From NCBI GenBank assembly GCA_963798775.1, contig CAWCUK010000002.1:1-64000 (forward strand): a stretch of 64,000 bases of DNA, given 5' to 3'. Below, piece after piece: positions 1-9,745 of the stretch. A program made the translations under genes and the position numbers. Source of the stretch: CAWCUK01 sp963798775. GTDB taxonomy: Bacteria; Bacteroidota; Ignavibacteria; Ignavibacteriales; Ignavibacteriaceae. The notes under the pieces are model-generated. The model did no database searches, was not told where the DNA came from, and saw only the letters and a program-made list of their open reading frames with translations. Numbering within the stretch: position 1 is the stretch's first letter; each line of letters opens with the position of its first letter.

Positions 1-1405
1 TACTGTCTATAGCAAAACCGAACACAAAACCGCTTGCCCACGCGCTGTCTAACCGTTTCCAACTCTCTCCGTTATCCGAAGTCCTATATAAACCCGTACC
101 GTAGGTGAGGGCATAGACTCTATCTTTGTCGTCTTTTTCAAGATAAAAAGCATAATCATTTCCCGGTAAATGAATCCTTTCCCAGTTATCCCCGTTGTCA
201 TAAGAGCGGAAAGTTCCCTCGTCTGTACCGCCTATAAGCACTCCATCTTTACCGGATATTATTGAGTAACAGTAGGAGTTGGTAAGCCCGTTGTTTATTA
301 CTTCCCATGTTTTCCCGCCGTCGCTCGACCTTTGGAAACCGTTACTCCAGTTGGCTGTGTATATATTTCCATCTTTATCAAAGCAGATATCCAAAGTATT
401 AGCTGCCGTTATTCCATTGTTTATAGGAAACCAGCTATCCCCGAAATCCGTGCTCTTGAATACCCCGGCGGCGTTTGTTCCGAGGTAAGTATTATTTCCG
501 GATTTAGCGAGTTTATATGCCGCAGAGAATTTAGGCGGCAGCCCCTTATTCGACCAGTTCCATGTTTTCCCTTCATCATCAGAGACAGCTATTCCCCAGC
601 CGTCTCCAAACCATCCCGTCTCATCTCCGCACGCTGCTATTATTCTTTGATTATAAATACAATCATACACAGTATTTCCCCACCAAAAATCCCTATTTGT
701 ATTATAAGTCCATGATTTCCCATAATCACTACTTTTAAATAAACTGGGAAAGGAAAAAGTATAAATTGAATTCTCTTCATCTGAGGTCAAGCCAGTATAA
801 CCATTAAGACTGTCTACAGAAATATCTTCCCAAGACGGATCAGTTAAACTCTTTCTATACAATTTTTTATTTGCTTGGGCGAAGAATCCCTCTGCTTTTA
901 AACTAAGAAAGTTATAGATTCTATTATAAACATTTTTTTGTAGCGTAGTAGTCCAGTCATTTCCATTATTAGAAGAATAGAAAATATTTTCATAATCTGT
1001 TCCTGCATATAAAAAACCATTCAAGTCTTTGCCCAAACTCCAATATTGAACGTGATTATTCAGAATATTAGTCCAATTTTCAAAATCAAAAGATTTATAT
1101 AAACCTGACCCTTTAGTTGCTGTAACAACTGCTTCATCATCAGTAAATAAAAAATCAGTGAATCTTGTTTGAGAACTTAAATTAGCTTGTTTCCAAGTTA
1201 TGCCTTGATTCAGAGAATAAAAGATTAATGCTTTTGCGTCTCCTGTACCAACAATTACAGTATCCCCCTTGGCAGTCAAACCGGTTATGAAACCTCCCAT
1301 TGGTCCTTTCAATTTTTCCCATCTATTTTGGCCATATATGTTTCCAATATTCAAGAAAATAAGAACCGTAGTTAACAGTATTTTCATCTTTCCTTTTCCT
1401 TCCAT
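1..1405 (-). CDS. T9SS-type Asp-box propeller protein, 3' end outside window
   Basis: The open frame starts at the ATG at 1405 and leaves the window at base 1, so only about 468 N-terminal residues are visible. The start MEGKGKMKILLTTVLIFLN is a signal peptide followed by GQNRWEKLKGP, the opening shared by the other propellers here. The body has repeated Asp-box motifs of the form S-D-x-G-x-T-W, typical of BNR/sortilin-like beta-propellers, so the mature protein is probably exported and sorted by the type IX system; its sorting domain would lie beyond the window. It begins 18 bp after the stop of the upstream paralogue. From about base 180 upward the DNA is nearly identical to the gene at 7306-9468. 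The function of the propeller is not known. Confidence 0.8.
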   Translation of the reverse strand, partial: MEGKGKMKILLTTVLIFLNIGNIYGQNRWEKLKGPMGGFITGLTAKGDTVIVGTGDAKALIFYSLNQGITWKQANLSSQTRFTDFLFTDDEAVVTATKGSGLYKSFDFENWTNILNNHVQYWSLGKDLNGFLYAGTDYENIFYSSNNGNDWTTTLQKNVYNRIYNFLSLKAEGFFAQANKKLYRKSLTDPSWEDISVDSLNGYTGLTSDEENSIYTFSFPSLFKSSDYGKSWTYNTNRDFWWGNTVYDCIYNQRIIAACGDETGWFGDGWGIAVSDDEGKTWNWSNKGLPPKFSAAYKLAKSGNNTYLGTNAAGVFKSTDFGDSWFPINNGITAANTLDICFDKDGNIYTANWSNGFQRSSDGGKTWEVINNGLTNSYCYSIISGKDGVLIGGTDEGTFRSYDNGDNWERIHLPGNDYAFYLEKDDKDRVYALTYGTGLYRTSDNGESWKRLDSAWASGFVFGFAIDS

Positions 1406-1690
1406 ATAGCTTCTATTTCTTCTTTACTTTAATAACTGCATTTTATTTATTGCTGTATATTTACCGGATTTGCCGTTGGCAGTTATTTTATAAAAGTATA
1501 TACCACTGGATAATTCTGATGCGTTAAAGTCCACATCATAACTGCCTCCTTGCTTATATTCATTTACAAGCGTGGTTATCTCTCTGCCGAGAATATCATA
1601 TACTCTTAGTGTTACAAATCCATCTGAGGGTAATTGATATTTTATTGTTGTACTTGGATTAAACGGGTTAGGATAATTTTGAGAAAGATT
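1..1690. repeat. Copy 1 of a 1.5-kb near-identical duplication
   Basis: Bases of roughly 180-1690 match about 8240-9745 with only scattered single-base differences; about six were seen in the 700 bases read side by side. The match covers most of one propeller gene, its start, the 18-bp spacer and the sorting-domain end of the gene upstream. Below about base 180 the two copies diverge and differ by a 3-base indel. This points to a recent duplication or gene conversion. Confidence 0.85.
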
Positions 1691-3593
1691 ATACTTATAA
1701 TCCTTTATTTCTTCTTTCGCGACTTCCGTGGCCATTGAGTCCGGGTTGCTTTCCCATACGCTCTCGTCTGTAGCGAGATAAACTTTATCTTCTTTATCGA
1801 AGTAGTAATTGTTGATATGGATATACTTCATGTTTGATGTACATTCCTCCCACGTTTTTCCATTGTCTTTTGAGCAGTACAATTTTTCCGGTGAACTTGT
1901 ATAATACGTCTCGCCGAATGATATATATATTTCTCCTTTTCTGCTTATTCCAAGACTTCGGGCATAAATAGAATTATTCCCAATGTTTACTTTGCTCCAT
2001 GTCGCTCCTTTGTCGGTTGACTTTAATAACCCCGTCTCCACGGGTTGCCGCGTATATATCTCCATTTGGTGCTATTTCAAGTTTCCTAAAGTAAGTGGAT
2101 GGTTCTGTTGTGCCTTCCCTTACCAAAGCCCAGTTTTCTCCATCATCTGTTGATTTATATATCCAGTTGCCGTTTGTTCCTACATAAATATTTCCATCTT
2201 CATCCACCACCATGCTTCTAATAGTAGTTCTTTCAAAACTGCTGTTATCGAGCCTCGCCCAGCTATTACCCAAGTCTGTTGTCCTATAAAATCCTCCGCT
2301 TACGTTTAGGCTGTATATTCTGTTTCTCTTATCTTTATAAAGTTTATAAACATAATTATTACCTACATCCGCTGTTTGAACCCAATTTTCTCCTTTATCA
2401 GTAGATAGAAAAGCTCCTTCCGCGGTTCCGGCAATTAAATTATCATTATCATCCGCTATTATTGAGTAAAGATATGAGTTAGTTAACCCGTTATTTATTA
2501 CTTCCCATGTTTCCCCCTTGTCTATAGATTTCTGTATCCCGTTACTCGAGTTGGCTGTATATATTGTCCCTTCCGAGTCAAAAGTTATATCGAGTGTTGT
2601 CGCGGCTGTAATGCCGTTATTTATAGGAAACCAACTGTCCCCGAAATCCGTACTCTTAAAAACTCCGGCGGCGTTTGTGCCGAGATAAGTATCGTCGCCG
2701 GTTTTTGAAAGTCTATAAGCAGTAGAGAATCTTGGCGGCAACCCTTTATTAGACCAGCGCCATGTATAACCCCCATCATCAGAAACCGCAATTCCCCAAC
2801 CGGTGTTTATGCCCGTCTCACCGCACGCTGCTATTATTCTATGATTGTATAAACCTCCATACATAATATTACCATATCTCAAAAAGCCCTCCTCATCTAA
2901 ATATTTCCACGTTTTCCCACTATCGCTACTAACCACTACTCTTGTCCCATAGGTAAATCCATAAATTTGGTTATTATCATCTGAGAAGACTTGGAACGTA
3001 TCTCCCGGTATTGTATCTAACACAATCGTTTTCCAACCAAGGGTACTTTCTTTTATTAAAATCTTTTTATATGCTCCGGCTAAAAATATGTTGTTATCCA
3101 TTAAGTTAAAATTATTTACTCTTCCAAGATTCCTTAAACTCACCCTCCATGTAGCTCCATTATCTGTTGAGCTGACAATACTTCCTTCATCGCTGCCCGC
3201 ATAAATATTACCTTCAAAATCTTTCCCCATACTCCAATATTCTTCTCCATTATCATAAACTTTTGTCCAGTTCCTTAGATCAATTGTTTTATAAAGTCCG
3301 TTGCTATACGCAGCAGCTATAACACCACCGTCATTGCTAAAAGTAAAATCTGAAATTCTATAAGGTAATTCTAACTTTGATTGCTCCCAATTTTTCCCTC
3401 CATCCGTTGAATAAAATATTAATGCCTTATTATATCCGGTTCCGGCTAATATTGTATCTCCCTTTACGGCTAATCCGGCAATTACTCCGCCTATCGGCCC
3501 ATTAAGCTTTTCCCATCTATTTTGGGCATGCAGATTTCCTACATTTAAATATATAACAACAATCAGTAGCAATATTTTCATCTTTTTCTTCAT
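1424..3593 (-). CDS. T9SS-sorted Asp-box propeller protein with one apparent frameshift
   Basis: The first frame (3593 down to 1974) starts with a signal peptide MKKKMKILLLIVVIYLN and NLHAQNRWEKLNGP, followed by about nine Asp-box repeats such as STDGGKNWE, SSDSGKTWK and STDDGENW. The second frame (2065 down to 1424) resumes with LLKSTDKGATW and ends in the sorting domain (SQNYPNPFNPSTTIKY, VYDILGREITTLVNEY, SSGIYFYKITANGKSGKYTAINKMQLLK). The frames join at a run of four C (plus strand) at 2030-2033, where one extra base explains the break. With it repaired the protein is about 720 residues. The start lies 2 bp after the stop of the upstream paralogue. It may be a sequencing error, phase-variable slippage or an early pseudogene. 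Confidence 0.75.
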
Positions 3594-3595
3594 GG

Positions 3596-3880
3596 TTATT
3601 TTAGTAACTGCATTTTATTTATTGCTGTATATTTCCCAGTTTTGCCGTTGGCTGTTATCTTATAAAAATATATACCGCTTGATAATTCCGCGGCGTTAAA
3701 TTCTACATTATAACTTCCGGCTTGTTTATATTCATTTACAAGCGTGGTTATCTCTCTGCCGAGAATGTCATATACCCTTAGTGTTACAAATCCATCTGAC
3801 GGTAGTTGATATTTTTGTAATGCTTCAAGGGAAAAGTTACATTTAGTAAAAAATAATAATTGGTTAAAAATAATATTCAT
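3596..3880 (-). pseudogene. Detached T9SS sorting domain, cut off by the IS element
   Basis: Bases 3596-3811 encode the C-terminal part of a type IX sorting domain, from YQLPSDGFVTLRVYDILGRE to the end MQLLK. It belongs to the propeller whose body lies at 5245-7175. The element entered inside the conserved TTIKYQLP segment. The present open frame of 94 residues begins within the IS end: its ATG directly follows the transposase stop codon (TAA then ATG), so it could be translated by coupling to the transposase. That chimeric product would be a sorting tail without a passenger and is probably meaningless. Confidence 0.8.
3812..3815. repeat. Target-site duplication, left copy (TTTT)
   Basis: TTTT here is repeated at 5245-5248 on the other side of the IS. 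The paralogues have a single AAAA (minus strand) within the TTIKY codons at this point. Confidence 0.6.
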
Positions 3881-4864
3881 TTAAGCTGTGTTAATGATTG
3901 AGTTCCAGTATTCTGCTCTATTTAATTCCGCCCGTTCTAATTTTGATTGCCTTAATGCCAGTTTTTCTTTCTTTCTGCCTAAAAGATAATCTTCAGGTGT
4001 CAAGTAATTAAGTGAAGCATGAAGTCTTTCTTTGTTATAGAAGTTTATATAATCTTCAATGTAAATTCTGTAATCTTCAAAACTGACCGGTGATTTTACT
4101 CTCAGGTATTCCTCGCTGATTGTCCTGTGATAGCGTTCTATTTTGCCATTAGCTTCAGGATAATTTACTGATGTTTTTACATGAGTAAGTTCGGCATCCT
4201 TGATAAACATCTTAAATTCTTTTGATACAAATTGAGAGCCGTTGTCGCTTATTATTCTTGGCCTGGCATCTGGATATTTGTCTTTGGCTTTTTGTACTGT
4301 AAGCTCAACATCATATTCGTTCATCGTATGCCTTACTTCATGATGAATAATATAACGGGAGTAACCATCAAGTACCGATATCAAAAATAAAAAACTCCCG
4401 TTAAAATTCAGATATTTAATATCTACATGCCAGTGTTTATGAGGACAGTCCGGCTGCTTAAACCCATTGCCTTTTGTATCTCTTTTCACTGTATTCCACT
4501 TGTTTAACAGATCGGCTCTCTTCAGAATACGATAAACACTGGACGGATGTACTGCCGCTATATTCAGATCCAGCATTTTATAGGCTATTCGTCTGTATCC
4601 GTCTTTTAGAAAATAATCATTCTCTGAATAATGTTCGCGTGCAAATTCTTCTATAACTTTTATCTCTTGCGGCGTTAACCAATGGGCCTTCGGTATCTTT
4701 CCGTTATGATGGTTTGCTACTCCGCTTCTTTTGACCCATCTGTAGAATTTAACCTTGCAAAGCCCAATATGTGATAAAAGCTTTTTCACCGGGATACCAC
4801 TTCGGGAACAAAGATATATTATATGATTGACTACAGAATCTCTTACTTCGGCTTCTATCCACAT
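3881..4864 (-). CDS. IS3-family transposase, catalytic subunit (OrfB)
   Basis: A 327-residue protein with an N-terminal HTH_21-like region, then the integrase core. Catalytic acidic residues are visible in WHVDIKYLNF (first Asp), IISDNGSQF (second Asp) and PEANGKIERYHRT (Glu), the DDE arrangement of IS3 transposases. The C-terminus has the usual YNKERLHASLNYLTPEDY segment. The enzyme cuts and joins IS ends through a circular intermediate in this family. Its own ATG at 4864 lies 5 bp beyond the OrfA stop and in the -1 frame relative to it, so the main product may be an OrfA-OrfB fusion made by frameshifting. Confidence 0.93.
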   Translation of the reverse strand: MWIEAEVRDSVVNHIIYLCSRSGIPVKKLLSHIGLCKVKFYRWVKRSGVANHHNGKIPKAHWLTPQEIKVIEEFAREHYSENDYFLKDGYRRIAYKMLDLNIAAVHPSSVYRILKRADLLNKWNTVKRDTKGNGFKQPDCPHKHWHVDIKYLNFNGSFLFLISVLDGYSRYIIHHEVRHTMNEYDVELTVQKAKDKYPDARPRIISDNGSQFVSKEFKMFIKDAELTHVKTSVNYPEANGKIERYHRTISEEYLRVKSPVSFEDYRIYIEDYINFYNKERLHASLNYLTPEDYLLGRKKEKLALRQSKLERAELNRAEYWNSIINTA

Positions 4865-4869
4865 TTTAT

Positions 4870-5175
4870 TCAGTTTCCCCCATTCAGCTTTTTTTTTAAT
4901 CTAAGGTTATCTTCAACTATTTCGCTGATAAGGGAATCTTTATCCTTAAGCTTTTCTTCCAGGCGGTTGAGCTTTTGTCCTTCAGTCTTGCTGGTCTTCT
5001 TTTTTGAAAATGTTTCTAAGGCTCCGCTGAATAATTCTTTTTTCCACAAATAAAACAAGTTCGGGTGGATATTATACTGTTCACATAATTTACCAACCGG
5101 TACCTGGTTTTCTAAATGTTCTCGTAATACTTTTACTTTGAATTCTGCTGTAAAATGTCTTTTTTGATTTTTCAT
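4870..5175 (-). CDS. IS3-family transposase, DNA-binding subunit (OrfA)
   Basis: A 101-residue protein. The N-terminal helix-turn-helix (RHFTAEFKVKVLREHLENQ, then LCEQYNIHPNLFYLWKKE) is of the IS3/IS911 OrfA type and binds the element's ends. A leucine-zipper-like coiled coil follows (LNRLEEKLKDKDSLISEIVEDNLRLKKKL), used for multimerisation in this family. It starts at ATG 5175 after the sequence CAGGAG on the minus strand. An A9 run near its 3' end is a likely slippage site into OrfB. Confidence 0.92.
   Translation of the reverse strand: MKNQKRHFTAEFKVKVLREHLENQVPVGKLCEQYNIHPNLFYLWKKELFSGALETFSKKKTSKTEGQKLNRLEEKLKDKDSLISEIVEDNLRLKKKLNGGN
4889..4897 (-). promoter_or_regulatory. A9 slippery run, candidate programmed -1 frameshift site
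   Basis: On the minus strand the end of OrfA reads TTA AAA AAA AAG CTG. Slipping back one base at the nine A's gives AAA GCT GAA TGG and runs without a stop through ATG TGG ATA GAA, which is the start of OrfB. IS3 elements are known to make their full transposase by this kind of -1 frameshift. Confidence 0.7.
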
Positions 5176-5244
5176 TATTTACTCCTGAAGTTTTTTACAC
5201 TAAATTTATTTCTTCAAAAGTAACTTTCCAACTTAAGCATTATA

Positions 5245-7175
5245 TTTTATTGTTGTACCCGGGTTAAACGGGTTGGGATAGTTTTGTGAAAGATTATACT
5301 TATAATCCTTTATTTCTTCTTTTACGACTTCCGTTGCAATAGAATCCGGGTTGCTTTTCCATACGCTCTCATCCGTGGCAAGGTAAATATTGTTTTCTTT
5401 ATCGAAGATAATTTTTTAAATTTAATATAGTCCAAATTTGATGTATAATTTTCCCACGTATCCCCATTATCTTTTGAGAAATAAATTTTTTCTTTACTTA
5501 TACCATAAGTGCTTTCCGCAGTAGATACAAAAATTTCTCCTTTTCCGTTTACTCCCATCGCGCTGCAAATTCGCCAATCTATTCCTTCGTTTATCTGCTT
5601 CCATGTTTCTCCTTTATCGGTTGACCTTAATATGCCTTCCGATAATGTAGTGGCATATATATTTCCATTTGGGGCTATACTCATATAGTTAAAGGTTGAG
5701 TGCCTTCTCGTCCCTTAGGTTTTCCCAGCTTCCCCCGCCATCGGTTGAGCGATACACCATTCCGCCTCTTGTCCCGACATATATATTTCCGTTATTATCT
5801 ATAGCCATACTCAGCGGCCTTGCCGCAAAACTGCCGTCAAGCCTTTGCCAGGTGTCGCCGTTGTCTGATGTACGGAATAAACCATTATCTAAGTTAATAG
5901 AATAAATTCTATTCTGCTTATCCTTAAACAAATGATAAGATAAGTTATTTCCGAAACTCGCAGTCCTTTCCCAATTATCCCCGTTATCATAGGAACGGAA
6001 AGTTCCCTCGTCTGTGCCGCCCATAAGCACGCCGCCGCTTCCGGCTATTATTGAATAACAGTAGGAGTTGGTAAGGCCGTTATTTATTACTTCCCATGTT
6101 TTCCCGCCGTCGCTCGACCTTTGAAAACCGTTGCTCCAGTTGGCTGTAAACATGTTTCCTTCTTTATCAAAGCAAATATCTAAGGTATTAGCGGCAGTAA
6201 TACCATTGTTTATAGGAAACCAGCTATCCCCGAAATCCGTGCTCTTAAATACTCCGGCGGCGGTCGTTCCTACATAAGTATCAGTTCCATATTTGGCAAA
6301 ATTATATGGCGCCGGAAAACCTTGGCGGCAATCCTTTCTGCGGCCAGCGCCATGTTTTACCCTGGTCATCCGAGACAGCTATACCCCAATGGTGGCCGAA
6401 AAAATGGGTTTGGTCACTAAAAGCTGCTATAAGCCTATGGTTGTATATAAAATCATAATTGATATTCACCCCAGAAGAGAGATTCATATTTCCACATATT
6501 CCCATGGTCGGTGCTTAGAAATACTCTATTCGCCGCATAAGCATATAAGTTGTTTAAGCTATCCGACGCTAATAAGACGGGATAATTGTCGCCTATACTA
6601 TCCGGAAAATCTATTGTTTCCCAGTAGTTATCTATGGTTTTGCTTTTCCTAAATATTTTATTCATACCGCCCGCAAAGAAATTGCTGTCGGGCGTATGAA
6701 CAAAATTTTCAATTCTTCCGCCAGCATTTTTAGAGCCAATCCAACTATCCCCGTTATCTGTGGACCTATTTATAAATCTTTGGGAACCCGCGTAAATATT
6801 TCCTTCCATATCTTTCCCCATGCTCCAGTATTTATCGTCGAAAACATTTACTCTTTCCCAAGTGTCAAAGTCATAGCTTTTATAAACTCCGACATCTAAA
6901 GATGCCGCTAAAATTCCATTATCATTTGAAAAAACAAAATCTGTGATCACATCATCTAATTTTAACTTGGCTTGTAGTCCAGCTATATCCCACCATTTAT
7001 TGAATAAAAGGTAATGCCTCTATAATTCATACTTGCAATTAGTGTATCTCCTTTTAGCTGTTAATCCAGTAATACTTCCGCCTTCCGGCCCATTAAGTTT
7101 TTCCCATCGGCCTTGGGCATCAACTTTCATTAAGCTAAAAGACAGAATAAGTATAATCATTAATATCTTCTTCAT
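5245..7175 (-). pseudogene. Body of an Asp-box propeller, broken by IS insertion and several frameshifts
   Basis: The gene starts at the ATG at 7175 after AGGAG, with signal peptide MKKILMIILILSFSLMK and VDAQGRWEKLNGPEGG. It then continues in pieces: 6950-6453, 6505-6302, 6369-5689 and 5684-5322, each aligning with the intact paralogues. Frame changes fall near 7055, 6955-6995, 6490, 6310, 5690 and 5411-5418 (an A-run one base shorter than in the paralogue). The sorting signal SQNYPNPFNPGTTIKY ends at the IS junction (5244/5245) and the rest of the domain is at 3596-3811. The number of lesions suggests real decay, possibly after the insertion, but consensus errors cannot be excluded. Confidence 0.85.
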
Positions 7176-7305
7176 TATAAACTCCTATATTTTCAAAACT
7201 TTGCTTTTTTATTTCTTCAACTACAAATACGGCTTTCTTTCGGGAAGCACATTGTCATTTCCCCGTTAGATACCTTTTAATAAATAATTATAATCTCGGT
7301 AATAA

Positions 7306-9468
7306 TTAATAAAATTTATTCAGCAGCTGCATTTTTCTTACCGCCGTATATTTACCCGCCGTTATACGGTAAAAATATATTCCGCTTGCCAAATGGGAGG
7401 CGTTAAAATCCGCGTTATAATCTCCGGCTGTTTTATATTCATTTACAAGGGTTTTTACTTCTCTCCCAAGAACATCGTAAACTTTTAATGTTACTAAGGA
7501 GTTTTTCGGTATGCTGTATTTTATTGTTGTACTCGGGTTAAACGGATTTGGGTAATTCTGGGAAAGTTCATACTTGTAACTTTTTATTTCTCCTTTTTTT
7601 ACCGCCGTGGCAATCGAGTCCGGGTTGCTTTTCCATACACTCTCGTCTGTAGCGAGGTAAACATTGTCTTCTTTATCGAAGATAATTTTTTGAAACTGAA
7701 TTAAATTCATGTTAGAAGTATAGTCTTCCCATGTATCCCCGTTATCTTTTGAATAATATATCTTTTCTTTATGTGTTCCGTAAGTGCTTTCCGCTGTAGA
7801 TACAAAAATTTCTCCTTTCCCGTTTACACCCATCGCGCTGCATATTCGCCAATCTATTCCTTCGTTTATCGGCTCCCATGTTTCTCCTTTATCGGTTGAC
7901 CTTAATATGCCTTCCGATAATGTAGTGGCATATATATATCCGTTCTGGAGCTATACTCATGTGATTAAAGGTTGAGTGACCTCCGCCCCAAGATTTTCCC
8001 AGCTTCCTCCGTCATCGGTGGAGCGGTACACCATTCCGCCTCTTGTTCCTACAAAAATGTTTCCGGTACTGTCTATAGCCATACTCAGCGGCCTTGCCGC
8101 AAAACTACCGTCAAGCCTTTGCCAGGTGTCTCCGTTATCTGATGTACGGTACAATCCATTATCTAAGTTTATGGAATAGATTCTGTTCTGCTTATCTTTA
8201 AATAAATGATAAGAAAAATTATTCCCGAAACTAGCCGTCCTCTCCCAATTATCCCCGTTATCATAAGAACGGAAAGTTCCTTCATCTGTGCCGCCTATAA
8301 GCACTCCATCTTTACCGGATATTATTGAGTAACAGTAGGAGTTGGTAAGCCCGTTGTTTATTACTTCCCATGTTTTCCCGCCGTCGCTCGACCTTTGGAA
8401 ACCGTTGCTCCAGTTGGCTGTGTATATATTTCCATCTTCATCAAAGCAAATATCCAAAGTATTAGCTGCCGTTATACCATTGTTTATAGGAAACCAGCTG
8501 TCCCCGAAATCCGTACTCTTAAAAACCCCGGCGGCGTTTGTGCCAAGGTAAGTATTATTTCCGGATTTAGCGAGTTTATATGCCGCAGAGAATTTAGGCG
8601 GCAGCCCCTTATTCGACCAGTTCCATGTTTTCCCTTCGTCATCAGAGACAGCTATTCCCCAGCCGTCTCCAAACCATCCCGTCTCATCTCCGCACGCTAC
8701 TATTATTCTTTGATTATAAATACAATCATACACAGTATTTCCCCACCAAAAATCCCTATTTGTATTATAAGTCCATGAATTCCCATAATCACTACTTTTA
8801 AATAAACTGGGAAAGGAAAAAGTATAAATTGAATTCTCTTCATCTGAGGTCAAGCCAGTATAACCATTAAGACTGTCTACAGAAATATCTTCCCAAGACG
8901 GATCAGTTAAACTCTTTCTATACAATTTTTTATTTGCTTGGGCGAAGAATCCCTCTGCTTTTAAACTAAGAAAGTTATAGATTCTATTATAAACATTTTT
9001 TTGTAGCGTAGTAGTCCAGTCATTTCCATTATTAGAAGAATAGAAAATATTTTCATAATCTGTTCCTGCATATAAAAAACCATTCAAGTCTTTGCCCAAA
9101 CTCCAATATTGAACGTGATTATTCAGAATATTAGTCCAATTTTCAAAATCAAAAGATTTATATAAACCTGACCCTTTAGTTGCTGTAACAACTGCTTCAT
9201 CATCAGTAAATACAAAATCAGTGAATCTTGTTTGAGAACTTATATTAGCTTGTTTCCAAGTTATGCCTTGATTCAGTGAATAAAAGATTAATGCTTTTGC
9301 GTCTCCTGTACCAACAATTACAGTATCCCCCTTGGCAGTCAAACCGGTAATGAAACCTCCCATTGGTCCTTTCAATTTTTCCCATCGATTTTGGCCATAT
9401 ATGTTTCCAATATTCAAGAAAATAAGAACCGTAGTTAACAGTATTTTCATCTTTCCTTTTCCTTCCAT
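7306..9468 (-). CDS. T9SS-sorted Asp-box propeller protein, apparent frameshifts near 7945-7985
   Basis: The frame from the ATG at 9468 to 7957 gives 503 residues with a signal peptide (MKILLTTVLIFLNIGNIYGQ) and many Asp-box repeats. The second part, open down to 7306, has APNGYIYATT, ILRSTDKGETW, CSAMGVNGKGEIFVSTAEST and the type IX sorting domain ending KYTAVRKMQLLNKFY. Two one-base changes are needed to join them: one in the GGGGCGG stretch near 7983 and one in the CCAGAACGG stretch near 7945. The neighbouring paralogue is broken near the same place. The start lies 18 bp after the stop of the beta-helix gene, and the first 1.3 kb nearly equals the gene at 1-1405. Confidence 0.75.
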
Positions 9469-9745
9469 ATAGCTTCTATTTCTTCTTTACTTTAATAATT
9501 GCATTTTATTTATTGCTGTATATTTACCGGATTTGCCGTTGGCAGTTATTTTATAAAAGTATATACCACTGGATAATTCTGATGCGTTAAAGTCCACATC
9601 ATAACTGCCTCCTTGCTTATATTCATTTACAAGCGTGGTTACCTCTCTGCCGAGAATATCATATACCTTTAGTGTTACAAATCCATCTGAGGGTAATTGA
9701 TATTTTATTGTTGTACTTGGATTAAACGGATTGGGGTAATTTTGA
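8240..9745. repeat. Copy 2 of the 1.5-kb near-identical duplication
   Basis: This is the partner of the copy at about 180-1690, offset by 8063 bases over most of its length. It includes the start of this propeller gene and the end of the sorting domain of the beta-helix gene upstream. Confidence 0.85.

Larger units (their letters stand above)
3816..5244 (-). mobile_element. IS3-family insertion sequence, about 1.43 kb, apparently complete
   Basis: The element carries two consecutive overlapping-type transposase frames and imperfect inverted ends. Reading inward, the left end is TGTAATGCTTCAAGGG and the right end (minus strand) is TATAATGCTTAAGTTGG; both continue to AAAGTTAC. A four-base direct repeat TTTT (3812-3815 and 5245-5248) flanks it and restores the uninterrupted paralogue sequence when one copy is removed. 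It is inserted in a T9SS propeller gene and lies in the same direction. Both transposase frames are open, so it may be active. The exact ends are inferred, because the right end lacks the usual terminal TG. Confidence 0.88.

Noticed and set aside
279..715. Plus-strand open frames inside the first propeller gene
   Set aside because: They are antisense shadows; the minus strand has signal peptide, Asp-box repeats and paralogues. Identical shadows occur at 8342-8778.
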